From the NCBI RefSeq assembly GCF_013283195.1, contig NZ_JABEKT010000003.1, positions 504,994 through 568,993 on the forward strand: a DNA stretch of 64,000 nucleotides, given 5' to 3'. The notes beneath the pieces are model-generated. The model saw only the letters and a list, made by a program, of their open reading frames with translations, was not told the DNA's origin and searched no databases. Shown in pieces: positions 35,244 through 44,600 of this stretch (positions are counted from its first letter, which is position 1; the number at the start of each line of letters is the position of its first letter). The position numbers were made by a program, and so were the translations under genes. Source of the stretch: Ensifer adhaerens (lineage in GTDB: Bacteria > Pseudomonadota > Alphaproteobacteria > Rhizobiales > Rhizobiaceae).

Positions 35244-35727
35244 TGTCGTATTCCTTTTCGAGTTCGGGCCGCGCCTATCGCGGCCTCGATGGCAGTCGCA
35301 AAGACCGGGGACGATCGGACCGCACCCAGCCGGGGTCCCCATCGCGCTCGCGCGTTGGGGTGGCGATTGGGCCGCAATGCAATGGAGGGCGGCAAGTCGC
35401 AGATTTGTTAGCTGGCGAGGAGGAGACCGTAGGGATCCGGGGTAAGAAATCTGCGACTGCCGTTGCGGGAAGACGATCGAGGCGAAGCCGGTCTCCGGTC
35501 AGACATGCCTCATCGAGCCCGCAGATGGGTTGCCGGAAACTCTGAAGTGAAAGGATATGACAAAGGCGTTCAGCACCGCATAGGAAGCGCTGCACGGCTG
35601 CTGCTCCTTCTTCCCACCGATATCCATCACATCAGGTGCAATATCCGGGATTTGACCTTCGAACAGCCCGCTTGCCCGAGACGATCTATGCGGTATCGTG
35701 AGGTCGCGATCGCAGCCTGGAGGATCA
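35244..35727. other. Intergenic region, shared hairpin element
   Basis: About 480 bp without a recognised gene. The part next to DUF736 carries CCGCGCCTATCGCGG (35269-35283) and a G/C-rich block near 35330-35360 (GGTCCCCATCGCGCTCGCG), both with counterparts upstream of neighbouring plasmid genes. Confidence 0.5.
35269..35283. promoter_or_regulatory. Upstream hairpin element, copy 1
   Basis: CCGCGCCTATCGCGG, an imperfect palindrome 26-40 bp upstream of the DUF736 start. The identical 15-mer occurs upstream of ardC at 36865-36879. Possible operator or 5' UTR element. Confidence 0.4.
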
Positions 35728-35901
35728 ATGCGTCAGCAGACAAAGCCGTTCATCATCGAACGCAAACCGTCCCGCAAACCCAAACCTGATGCTCAGAGGC
35801 TGTCGATATGGGGGAGGCTGGGTGCTGATATTGCTCAAGGTCTGAACGACGAGCGGAACGTGGATCAAGCGGCCGCCAAAGGTGATGACGCCCGTTCCTG
35901 A
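35728..35901 (+). CDS. Small basic plasmid protein
   Basis: A 57-residue protein (MRQQTKPFIIERKPSRKPKP ... LSIWGRLGADIAQGLNDE). Excellent ribosome site (GGAGGATCA before the ATG). I recall similar short ORFs next to ardC in rhizobial plasmids but know no function. It converges on ardC with a 10-bp gap. Confidence 0.65.
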   Translation: MRQQTKPFIIERKPSRKPKPDAQRLSIWGRLGADIAQGLNDERNVDQAAAKGDDARS

Positions 35902-35911
35902 TCCATTGATG

Positions 35912-36835
35912 TCAGGCCGCCGCCTTCACATCTGCCTCCAGCTGCAGCGAATGCAAGAATGCAACGGCTCGCTGCGCATGTGCCGCCGCCTGGAATACCG
36001 CCCGCTTGTCGTTTGCCAGAACCGAGAGCCATGACTGCAGATAGGCAGCATGGTCCGGCCGCGGCTCAAGTTCGGGCGCGATCCCGAGATCGGCGCAGAG
36101 AAAGCAGCTGCCGAGCTCGGCAATGAGTTCTTCGCGCGCCCGGTCTGTCCGGTCCTTCGCATAACGCGACAAGTCACGGCCGACGCGGTGTTGCGCCGCT
36201 GTCCAGTGGGTTGCCTCATGACTGAGGACGGCTGCGTACCCGGCTGCATCGCGAAACGCCTCGAAGGGCGGCATCTGGATGTAATCCATGACCGGCGAAT
36301 AATAGGCCTGGTTACCGCCGTGCCGGATCACCGCGCCCGTATTGCGGAAGAAGCGATCAACGGCTTCTATCCGCGCAACGGGATCGCATACCGTGGCCGG
36401 CGGGATATAGTAGCTTTCGGGCAAACCGTCGATTTGCTCGATATTGAAGACGGAATACGCTTTGAGGAACGGAATTTCCCGATCGACATCGTTTCCGTTT
36501 CCGTCGGCCACCGACTTGGTAAATCGGCTGGCAAAGACGACCGTCGAACCTGTCTCGCCTTTTTGGACAACACCTCCGAGTTCCAGGGCCTGTTTGAACG
36601 TCATCCACATCGAGGAGGAAAAGCCCCGCGATATCTGCTCCGACCACAGCAGCAGCACATTCATGCCTGAATAGGGGAGGCCGTTGTGGCGCACGGGCCG
36701 CGTGATACGACTATGCATATTGGCGGCGCTCCATGGCTTCATCCAGGGACGCACACCCTTGTCCAGATCCTCGATGATCCGATCGCTGATTTTCGTGTAG
36801 ATGTCGGCTCGGTCGATTCCCACTTTCTTGCTCAT
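35912..36835 (-). CDS. ardC: ArdC-family antirestriction protein
   Basis: A 307-residue ArdC-like protein. The N-terminal ssDNA-binding part (about residues 8-130) has IYTKISDRIIEDLDKGVRPW, PWSAANMHSRITRPVRHNGL and YSGMNVLLLW; the C-terminal zinc metallopeptidase part has the motif LSHEATHWTA (HExxH) and RAREELIAELGSCFL. ArdC protects incoming plasmid DNA against host restriction. The ATG at 36835 has AAGGAG about 9 bases upstream. It is read toward a region also encoding a DarB-like protein. Confidence 0.9.
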   Translation of the reverse strand: MSKKVGIDRADIYTKISDRIIEDLDKGVRPWMKPWSAANMHSRITRPVRHNGLPYSGMNVLLLWSEQISRGFSSSMWMTFKQALELGGVVQKGETGSTVVFASRFTKSVADGNGNDVDREIPFLKAYSVFNIEQIDGLPESYYIPPATVCDPVARIEAVDRFFRNTGAVIRHGGNQAYYSPVMDYIQMPPFEAFRDAAGYAAVLSHEATHWTAAQHRVGRDLSRYAKDRTDRAREELIAELGSCFLCADLGIAPELEPRPDHAAYLQSWLSVLANDKRAVFQAAAHAQRAVAFLHSLQLEADVKAAA

Positions 36836-36864
36836 GATTTGTTTCTCCTTATTCCATTCTGAAA

Positions 36865-36879
36865 CCGCGCCTATCGCGG
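36865..36879. promoter_or_regulatory. Upstream hairpin element, copy 2
   Basis: CCGCGCCTATCGCGG, 30-44 bp upstream of the ardC start and identical to the element at 35269-35283. Confidence 0.4.
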
Positions 36880-36969
36880 TCCGCGATGGAGGTCCGAAGT
36901 CAGGGGCCTGTTGGGTGTGCATGCACCGGGACGGGCCGCGTTGGGTGCGCTCCATTTGTTTCAGACCCG

Positions 36970-36998
36970 AAAAAAGGCCGGCGCGTTGACGCGCCGGC
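36970..36998 (-). terminator. Rho-independent terminator of the 195-residue gene
   Basis: On the minus strand GCCGGCGCG, loop TCAA, CGCGCCGGC is followed by a run of six T after CC. It lies about 44 bp after the stop at 37042. Confidence 0.8.
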
Positions 36999-37041
36999 GT
37001 TGGGAAAAGTGGAACGGGGGCTCTTCACCCCGCCGACGGAT

Positions 37042-37629
37042 TCATCCAAGCGCTGCCATCTGGGCCTCGGCAGCTTTGCGGTCGAGTGATGCGCCCGGGC
37101 TTTCGACAGGTCGGTCGAAGGGCTTCCAGTTCTCGCCAACGACCTGCTCGTAGGCCGCAACGGCGCCTTCGGCTGCCATGCGCAGCGCATGGGACTGAAC
37201 ACCCATGTCGGCCGCAAACTCGCGCTTGCGCTGAGCGGCGCTGTCATAGCCGACGGGACCGTCGAGGTCCTCATCGCGGGCGTCGTTCGACGCCTTGGCA
37301 GTTGCGTCGCGCGCTTCGGTGACAGCGCGAGAGTAGAACTGCCCGGCCCCATGCGCCGATCCGACAAAAGCCCCGACGATGCGCTGGAGGTGGATCTGCA
37401 TCGCCTTTTCGCCAAGCCCTTCGGAGAGGCTTTCGGCTGTGTCGACGATCAACCGCTCGTGGAGGCTACGGATACCGTCGCTGTCGACGAGCGCTGTGCC
37501 GAAGCTCTCCGCGATCTTGTGCGCCTGGGTCGCGTCGGGGCAGGAGAGGCGGACCATTTCGAGGGTCGCGCCTTTGCGTGATTGCGAGGACCTGGCGTTG
37601 GACCGGTTGGGGGTAGAGGGCTTGGCCAT
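37042..37629 (-). CDS. Conserved plasmid protein of unknown function
   Basis: A 195-residue mostly helical, soluble protein. The basic Ser/Arg-rich N-terminus (KPSTPNRSNARSSQSRKGAT) is followed by long helices such as RIVGAFVGSAHGAGQFYSRA and ALRMAAEGAVAAYEQVVGEN. No domain recognised. The ATG at 37629 has AAGGAAGG at good spacing, and a strong terminator follows. Likely part of the rhizobial plasmid backbone. Confidence 0.7.
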   Translation of the reverse strand: MAKPSTPNRSNARSSQSRKGATLEMVRLSCPDATQAHKIAESFGTALVDSDGIRSLHERLIVDTAESLSEGLGEKAMQIHLQRIVGAFVGSAHGAGQFYSRAVTEARDATAKASNDARDEDLDGPVGYDSAAQRKREFAADMGVQSHALRMAAEGAVAAYEQVVGENWKPFDRPVESPGASLDRKAAEAQMAALG

Positions 37630-38013
37630 GTCTGTTCCTTCCTTGGCTGCCGAAGCGGTTCCGGCTCGTGCCGGTCTGCCCTTCGATGCGGACACTCAAG
37701 AACCGGCAAGGGACGGGCGGCTTCACAGGTCCGACCCGGCAGAACAAGCAGGGCAGGCTTGCGGACCAGCAGGTCCTGACCTGAGCAGACCGCAAGCCTG
37801 CCCTCGCGCAGAGAGGCTGGGTCGGCCGCCCCGCGGCGCGACAGCGGCCTTGAAACGACCGGCCGCCGGTTCAGACCGCAGCGAACAAGAAGGGCAGTCC
37901 GGCACGGGTCCGACATCAGCCCCAAGCCGAGAGAATGGAACATCGCCAAGCCCGCCCTGCCGGCGGATCGACGCCGACGTGCGACATCGACAACTGCTGC
38001 GTCCCGTACCGGC
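37630..38013. other. Intergenic region, no gene seen
   Basis: About 380 bp of G/C-rich DNA without a supported start codon and ribosome site. No RNA gene or terminator is evident. Confidence 0.45.
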
Positions 38014-38247
38014 CTATGCCGCCCGATGAGATACAAGCTTAGGGTCGCGATGCTGGAGTTCACCGATGACCTGCTCGTGTATCGTTAGCCTGCATGCGAT
38101 CGTATCGAGTTCACCCCACCGTTCGAAGACGAGGCGCTCGATAAACTCTCGCTGGTCGAGACGGGGTCTGACAAGGCGTCGCATCCGGCTCCGGACAGTC
38201 TTTGTGATGGCCTGCCTTCTGGCACGCGCCGCAATCTGGCGCGTCAC
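38014..38247 (-). CDS. Small basic protein downstream of DUF7007 gene
   Basis: A 77-residue basic helical protein (RQIAARARRQAITKTVRSRM ... QREFIERLVFERWGELDTIA). The start codon is GTG, overlapping the upstream stop in a GTGA junction, which argues for translational coupling. No family recognised. Confidence 0.6.
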   Translation of the reverse strand: MTRQIAARARRQAITKTVRSRMRRLVRPRLDQREFIERLVFERWGELDTIACRLTIHEQVIGELQHRDPKLVSHRAA

Positions 38248-39188
38248 GCAGTCGAGATAGCGCTGTGTCTCGCACCGGGCGCTGATTGCCTCTGCCAGCG
38301 GGTTTGAAACGCGGCTTGCCAGCCGATGAAGGAGGAGGGGCCTTGATATTCAGGATGGCGACCGGGATCGATCACAAAACCGAACCGCCCTCGAGCGGAA
38401 TACTCGTCCGCTGGAACCAGAAAACGGCGTTCCTCGGAGCCGCGAATACGGCCGCCGCCAACCCTCGCCACAACCTCCGTCATGCCCGGGTTCTGATCTG
38501 ACCGGATCGCGGAGGTCACGATGAAGTCGTTTCCATGACGTTTATCGAACACCTCGCCTTCCCTGGTCCAACTTTCACCAGGGGCAAGGGAGCAACCGCG
38601 GATCGTCTCCCATGCGTCCGGCCAGGTATTGCGGAACGTTTTCTCTGCCGTCAACCGCTCATACGACGTGAACAGATCTGGAAAACTGATCGCAACGATC
38701 GCCCATTCGCAATCTTCCTCGTACCAAGGGCTGTCTTTGCGCAGCAACGGATGGACTGTAGCGTTGCGATCGGCAGAAAGGTGAAAGCCCCCGTGGCCGG
38801 CCGTCATGTGCGCGACGACGCCCTCGGCATAGATGATTGCCATTTGCGATCCGCCCCAGGGAGTGCTGGCCGCGATCCGCCCCTGGACGCGGTGCAGACC
38901 TTCCAGTTCACGTTTATGGTTGGCGGTCTCGGCGACACGCTGCCGGAATTCGGCCTCGTTGGCGATGCGGCCATCATGGCCGATGAAATCGGCACGCGTC
39001 AGCTCCGTCAGTGGACGATGGAATGCGACGGCACTCGCAATGAACGCGAAGCCGCCGGGCGCCGTGACCATGGCAAGAACAAGGTCACCGATGCGGGCAA
39101 CGGGCAAGCCGTCCTTGCTTGTGGCAAACTCCACCCCCGACAGTTCGGGGGTGGGTGCGGCGATGGTTTTCGTAGTGGCGGCGGTCAT
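38244..39188 (-). CDS. DUF7007-type plasmid protein
   Basis: A 314-residue protein I associate with the DUF7007 family of rhizobial plasmid proteins: ELSGVEFATSKDGLPVARIG, STPWGGSQMAIIYAEGVVAH, HGGFHLSADRNATVHPLLRK and DSPWYEEDCEWAIVAISFPD. The segment STPWG...YAEG and HGG suggests a compact alpha/beta domain; function unknown. The ATG overlaps the ParB-like stop by 4 bp, so the two are co-translated. Confidence 0.72.
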   Translation of the reverse strand: MTAATTKTIAAPTPELSGVEFATSKDGLPVARIGDLVLAMVTAPGGFAFIASAVAFHRPLTELTRADFIGHDGRIANEAEFRQRVAETANHKRELEGLHRVQGRIAASTPWGGSQMAIIYAEGVVAHMTAGHGGFHLSADRNATVHPLLRKDSPWYEEDCEWAIVAISFPDLFTSYERLTAEKTFRNTWPDAWETIRGCSLAPGESWTREGEVFDKRHGNDFIVTSAIRSDQNPGMTEVVARVGGGRIRGSEERRFLVPADEYSARGRFGFVIDPGRHPEYQGPSSFIGWQAAFQTRWQRQSAPGARHSAISTA

Positions 39189-40924
39189 GCTGCAGCCCTC
39201 TGGTCAATGGCCTCGTCAGTCGAGAGGTCACTATTCTGCAGATCGTCCTGACCTGTAACGTCGTGCTCCTGCTCCCCCTCTATGGTGTCACCACCTTGAT
39301 TGCCGGCGTCATTTTCAGAGGTTGTGCGAAGGACATCAGTGGCAGCGCCTACCCTTATCCAGTCGAGCAACTCGTCAGCCGGAGGCGCGAAGCGGCCTGC
39401 CGGGTGAACGAAGTGCTCGTTTTCAAAGTGCTCGACGAGCGCTGCGCGGGTTTCGCGAACCTTCGACCTCGGCTGGACAGCCGCCTCGGCGCAAGACGCT
39501 TCCAGGGCCTGACGCGACAGGCACGACAGGAAGTCTTCTGAGCCCATGTTCGGCAGATACGCGTCGGCGCCGATCGCGTCGCCCGCGATGCGCGAGACCA
39601 TCCCGCTGTTGGACATGCCCCGGCGGCACGAAAGGGCGTCGATCAGTACCAAGCGCGCGGCGACCCGCAACGTATCCTGATCGAAGGAGAGCTTGCCATG
39701 CTCATCAAACAGGCCAACGGTGTGACGGGAAAAGCGCTTGCCTCCGTAAAACGTCCCATCCGCACCGGAGTCGACCCGCACATTCTGCCCGGCGAAGGCC
39801 AGAACCATCAACGCCATCAGCATGTCATCCTCGATCGGAGCCCGGCCGAGCGCATCGTGGAGAGCATCGGTCCTGAAATCGCCGATCATGTCATGGCCCT
39901 TCTGCGTGACCTCGGGCCGGACGTTGCAGACAGTGATGGCGCCGCCGCCCGCACCGCCGGCAACCGATCCGTCACTGCCAGTGCCTTTCGGCTTCGCAGT
40001 TTCGGGCATACGGTAATGGATAGTCTGCACTTTGCCATCGCGGTCGAGATAAAGCGCCGCGTGATCGTACTTGGACGGCTTGCCGTAGACTTGAGCACTC
40101 TTCTTCGGCAGTTCCGGCTGACCCCAGCTGTTGACCTCGACGATTGCACTGCGCTTGGGCAGATTGCTGGTCATCCACTCGTGTTGAGCGCCGAGGAAGC
40201 CCTCGACATTGGTGGTGTAACGACCGTCCTGGTCGGCCGGCGCGAACAGGTCTTCGACCCATTCGATCCCGTAGGCCTCGCGCAAATCGTCGCCAAAGCT
40301 CGCATCCTTGGCATACATGCGCTTTTTCGTGAGCGCGTTGGCGATCTGCCACCAGGCCGCGGTGTCGCCTTTCTTCGGCTTGTGCGCCTTCCAGACTTCC
40401 TTCTGGTCCACCTGCCCGGCGGCCGCGATGACCCGCAATTGCTGCTCGGACGGCATGTCGCCTAGTGCCATCTGCTCGAGCATCGCCGGCAATACGTTGG
40501 CGAGCAGGCGCAGCTTGCGGATCTGTCGAACGGGCAGGGCGAGTGCGACCGCGATCGCTTCTTCGGTCCACCCCAGAGCGACGAGGCGTTCGATGCCGCG
40601 CCATTGATCGACGGGGTTCAGCGCTTCACGAACGCTGTTCTCGACCATTGAGCGCATTGCGCCATTGTCGTTGGCGGCATCGACCACGAGGATCTCGATC
40701 TCGTCGAGACCGGCGGCGATGGCAAGGCGGACACGGCGATGACCAGCGTCGATGATGTAGCCATTACCACCATCGGCTTCCGGTGCGACCACAGGCGGCT
40801 GGACGATGCCGACGGCCTTGATCGTCGCAAGCATCAGCGCATCGGCCTGCGGCGACGACTTCGACTGGCGCATCCGGTCGGGGTTTTCTTTCAAAGCGCG
40901 CGGGTCAACCTTCACGATCTGCAT
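39185..40924 (-). CDS. ParB/Spo0J-like nuclease-domain protein
   Basis: A 579-residue protein with an N-terminal ParB/sulfiredoxin domain (VKVDPRALKENPDRMRQS, GIVQPPVV, YIIDAGHRRVRLAIAAGLDE, about residues 5-90) and a following helical domain with NSVREALNPVDQWRGIERLV and LALPVRQIRKL, typical of ParB DNA-binding regions. The long C-terminal part (about 200-579) is specific to rhizobial plasmid homologues. It is not paired with parA or repABC, so it is more likely an accessory DNA-binding or nuclease protein than the partitioning ParB. AAGGA is about 9 bases upstream. Confidence 0.82.
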   Translation of the reverse strand: MQIVKVDPRALKENPDRMRQSKSSPQADALMLATIKAVGIVQPPVVAPEADGGNGYIIDAGHRRVRLAIAAGLDEIEILVVDAANDNGAMRSMVENSVREALNPVDQWRGIERLVALGWTEEAIAVALALPVRQIRKLRLLANVLPAMLEQMALGDMPSEQQLRVIAAAGQVDQKEVWKAHKPKKGDTAAWWQIANALTKKRMYAKDASFGDDLREAYGIEWVEDLFAPADQDGRYTTNVEGFLGAQHEWMTSNLPKRSAIVEVNSWGQPELPKKSAQVYGKPSKYDHAALYLDRDGKVQTIHYRMPETAKPKGTGSDGSVAGGAGGGAITVCNVRPEVTQKGHDMIGDFRTDALHDALGRAPIEDDMLMALMVLAFAGQNVRVDSGADGTFYGGKRFSRHTVGLFDEHGKLSFDQDTLRVAARLVLIDALSCRRGMSNSGMVSRIAGDAIGADAYLPNMGSEDFLSCLSRQALEASCAEAAVQPRSKVRETRAALVEHFENEHFVHPAGRFAPPADELLDWIRVGAATDVLRTTSENDAGNQGGDTIEGEQEHDVTGQDDLQNSDLSTDEAIDQRAAA

Positions 40925-41257
40925 AGTATCTGTCCTTTCGAGGTCTGAGGGACGGCACCTTGCCGACCCTTCCCGTCTTCTTTTTTTCCGAAGACACCTC
41001 CAGGACCGCCGAACGGCCGGACGGGCGCAACTGCGGTCGAGCATCCCTGCTGCGAAGGACAAGCGGGGCTCACAGGCCTGCCAAGGACCAAGTGGCCGGG
41101 ATTGCGCAGACGGCGGTTGAGCGCATGCGTCGCCAGGAGGACCGGTCGGCGATGGGTTTTCTCCCTCCGTTTATTTCTCCGTTTCTCTCCTTAAAAACCG
41201 CTCCGTGCACGCTGCGGCGCGTATGGCATGCAGGACCCTGCCAAGGAACTGAAACGC

Positions 41258-41296
41258 AAAAAGGGCGCTCGACCCGCGAGGGGAGCGCCCTTTTTT
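41258..41296. terminator. Bidirectional terminator
   Basis: AAAAAGGGCGCTC, a 12-base loop, then GAGCGCCCTTTTTT: a stem flanked by A and T tracts, able to stop transcription from both sides. Confidence 0.85.
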
Positions 41297-41516
41297 GATC
41301 CCGGACAACATCGAAAGCCACGGACCAAACGCCGCGAGCAGGACATCATCAAAACGGGAAGTGATCGTCAGGTAATATCGGGGGTGGGAGATTTCAAGGG
41401 ATCAGCGTGTCATCCGTGGTGACGCTCACACAGAGCGATCTGCAAACGGGAATGCGAGGACGGTACCCCACCAAGTCTGAGCGACACGTTTTGACGCCTC
41501 TCTGCCCAAGACTGGA

Positions 41517-41553
41517 CAGAAAAAAGGGCCGACGGAGTAAACCGCGGCCCATC
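41517..41553 (-). terminator. Candidate terminator after the DarB-like gene
   Basis: On the minus strand GGGCC, a 15-base loop, GGCCC followed by TTTTTT, about 135 bp after the stop at 41687. Short stem, so weaker than the hairpin at 41258. Confidence 0.5.
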
Positions 41554-41686
41554 AAGTGTGGAGATCCTTGACCTCCAGAGGGGAACAGCTGCTGCGGCGG
41601 AACTGGGAGGAAGCCGCCATCTGCATCAGCTGCAAGCGTTATGCCTAATTTTTGACCATCTGGAAAACATTTATTGTGCAATGCAG

Positions 41687-44600
41687 CTATGAAGCGGCTG
41701 CGTTGGTCGGGTCTGCCAAGTCTGATGCGAGCTCATGTTCAATGTCGCGGAGGTTCGCTTTCTTGTCTTTGAGGTCATCTGCAAAGGCGAAGGCTTCATT
41801 CTGGCGCGAACGATACGAGGCCAGACGACGCTCGGCATCTTCGAGACGCCGGCGATATTGCCGGCGCTCCTCTTCGAACCCATAGAGCGCATGTTCGAGG
41901 CGGGAGATTGCCCCAAGTGGAGTGACGGTGATGGCGAGCTCGATTTCATAGTCGGCTCCCGTGCGCTGCAGAAGAGTTTCGTAGCGATAGCCGTCACCCT
42001 TGCCGATCCGCTCGCCCTCGTAGACGAGATCGAACCCGCCGATCGCGGCCAGATGAACCTGGCCCTCCTGCTGAAGCTGCAGAAGCATGAGGATCTCCTT
42101 CATCAGCGCGCGGCCGGCCTCCTTTCGTTCGGCATAGGTGTCACCGAGGACGGTCATGGTGAAGGCCTCGCCCGTGGTCGGCTGCAGCCGTTCGATGTCC
42201 TGGCCGATCTCACCGATGCGCCGGGTCGAGACCTCGATCTCCCGCTCGGCATCACGCATCTGCCGGCGGACGGCATACTGGTCATCCTCGTGGGCGGCAC
42301 GAAGACGTTCGAGCCGCGCGATGTCGGCCTCAAGCCCGGCCTTCTGCATCAGCCGTTCGTCGCCGGACGCAATGGCTTTTGCCATGGCGAACTGGTTGGC
42401 GGCACCTTCGCCCATATCGTCCAACCTACGGATCGATGTATCGCCGGAGAATGCAGCAGCGATAAATCGCGCCTTGCGCTCGTTATTCTGCCACATAGAT
42501 GCGTCGAGCGAGCCTTCGGTTGCGTAGGCGAAGATATCGACCTCCTCATGCTGGTTGCCTTGCCGCACGATCCGGCCCTCGCGCTGCTCGATCTGCGACG
42601 GTAGCCAGGGGACATCGAGATGATGGAGCGCCTTCAGCCTGAGCTGGGCATTGACGCCGGTCCCCATCGTCTCGGAGGAGCCGATCAGAAAGCGTATCTT
42701 GCCGGCGCGCACATCACCGAACAATCGCTGCTTGGCCTCGGTCTTCTTGTAATCCTGCATGAAGGCGATCTCGGAGGCAGGCACGCCGAGACGGATGAGT
42801 TCTTCGCGGATGAAGCGATAGGCTGAAAAGCCGCGTGACTTCTCGACATTGATCGTGCCGAGGTCGGAGAAGATCATCTGCGCGGCCCCCGGTAGATCGA
42901 AGTCCTTGCCATCGGGGCGGCGATAGATGGTTTCACCAGTTTTCTTCCAGATCCGATGGGCATTGCGGACCAGCAGATTGAGCTTATTGTCGACCTCGTT
43001 ACCGGCCGCCGGCATGACGAAGCGCAGGTCGATCGCGGCGTGGCGCCCGTCAGTGATAACGGACAAGAGGATGTCATCACCGGGCTTGGCTGGTCCCTCT
43101 CGCTGTTCGATCGCCTTGATCCTGGCATCAAGCGTCTGCTGGTAGCTCTTGAACAGCGCCGTCGGCTTGGCCGTCAGGATCTGCCGGCGGCCGGTCGAGA
43201 TGTTGGGGACTCTGACATACTGCCGCAGATCGTCCGGCATCACCACATCGGCAAACGAGCGGAACATGGCGATCAGTTCGGGCACATTGACGAAGGAGGC
43301 AAAGCGGCTGACCGGCTTGTATTTGCCCGACGGCTGGATTTCGAGCTCGGTCGTCGTATCGCCGAAGCACGACGCCCAGGCATCGAACTCATGCAGGCCC
43401 CGTTCATGGAGCGCTTCGTGGCCGAGCAGGCGCTGGATCGAGAACATCTCGCCGAGCGTGTTGGTGATCGGCGTGCCCGATGCCAGCACCAGTGCCCGGC
43501 CGGGGTTCTTCATCTCGATATAGCGGGATTTGACATAGAGATCCCATGCGCGCTGCGAGCCATTCGGGTCGATACCCTTCAGCGTCGACATGTTGGTGGC
43601 AAAGGAGAGTTTTCGGAATTCCTGCGCCTCATCGACGACGATCTGGTCGACACCGATCTCGGAGATGGTCAAGAGATCGTCCTTGCGGGTGGCGAGCCCT
43701 TCGAGCCGCTCCTGCAATCCCTCCTTCAATCGCTCGAGGCGCTTTCGCGAGACGCGGTCTTCGCTGTCGACCTTGGTCAGAAGATCCTCATAGAGTTGCA
43801 GCTCGTCCTGGATCATCTGCTGTTCGAAGGCCGACGGCACGGAGATGAAACGAAACGCCGAATGCGTGATGATGATCGCATCCCAGGTGGCGGTCGCTGC
43901 CCGCGACAGGAAGCGAGCGCGCTTGTCCTTGGTGAAATTGGTCTCGTCGGCAACGAGAATGCGCGCGCTTGGATAGAGCGCCAGGAACTCGCGAGCGGCC
44001 TGCGCCAGGCAATGGCCGGGCACGACCAACACCGCCTTGGCAATCAGCCCGAGCCGACGCTGCTCCATGATCGCGGCCGCCATGGTTATCGTCTTGCCCG
44101 CGCCGACGGCATGGGCGAGGTACGTCGAGCCATCAGCGATGATCCGCCAGATGCCGCGTTTCTGATGCCCATAAAGAACAAAGGCGCCTGAGGCGCCGGG
44201 AAGTTTAAGATGGGAGCCGTCGAATCTGCGCGGCGCGATGTTGTTGAAGCGATCGTTGTAATCGCGCGCCAGCCGGTCGGTGCGATCGGAATCGGTCCAG
44301 ACCCAGTCCTGAAAGGACTGCTTGATCTTCTGCAGCTTGTCGCGAGCGGCCTCGGTATCGACGACATTCAGCACGCGCCGTTCGCCGTCGGCATCCTTGA
44401 ACACGTCGAAGATCTGAGGCACCCGGCTGTTCAAGGCATCGGCGAGCAGTTCTCCGGCATGCCGGCGGCTGGTGCCCCATTCCGATGTGCCCGCTGCGGA
44501 ATAGCCGAGCTGGCGCGCCTCCACCGTCCAGGACCCGAGCTCCGGCATATGATGAATGCGGATATCCGCCTCCATACTCTCTTTCACGAAAGCGACGATA

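Larger units (their letters stand above)
40925..41686. other. Intergenic region with two terminators
   Basis: About 760 bp between the ParB-like and the DarB-like genes. It contains the hairpins at 41258-41296 and 41517-41553 and no supported gene on either strand. Confidence 0.6.

Noticed and set aside
39185-40924. ParB-like gene taken as evidence of a complete partition/replication locus
   Set aside because: No parA, repA/B/C or centromere-like repeats are adjacent; the protein has a long non-ParB C-terminus.
42956-44191. A 411-codon plus-strand ORF opposite the giant methylase-helicase
   Set aside because: Antisense shadow caused by G/C-rich codons; the minus-strand protein carries all helicase motifs here.
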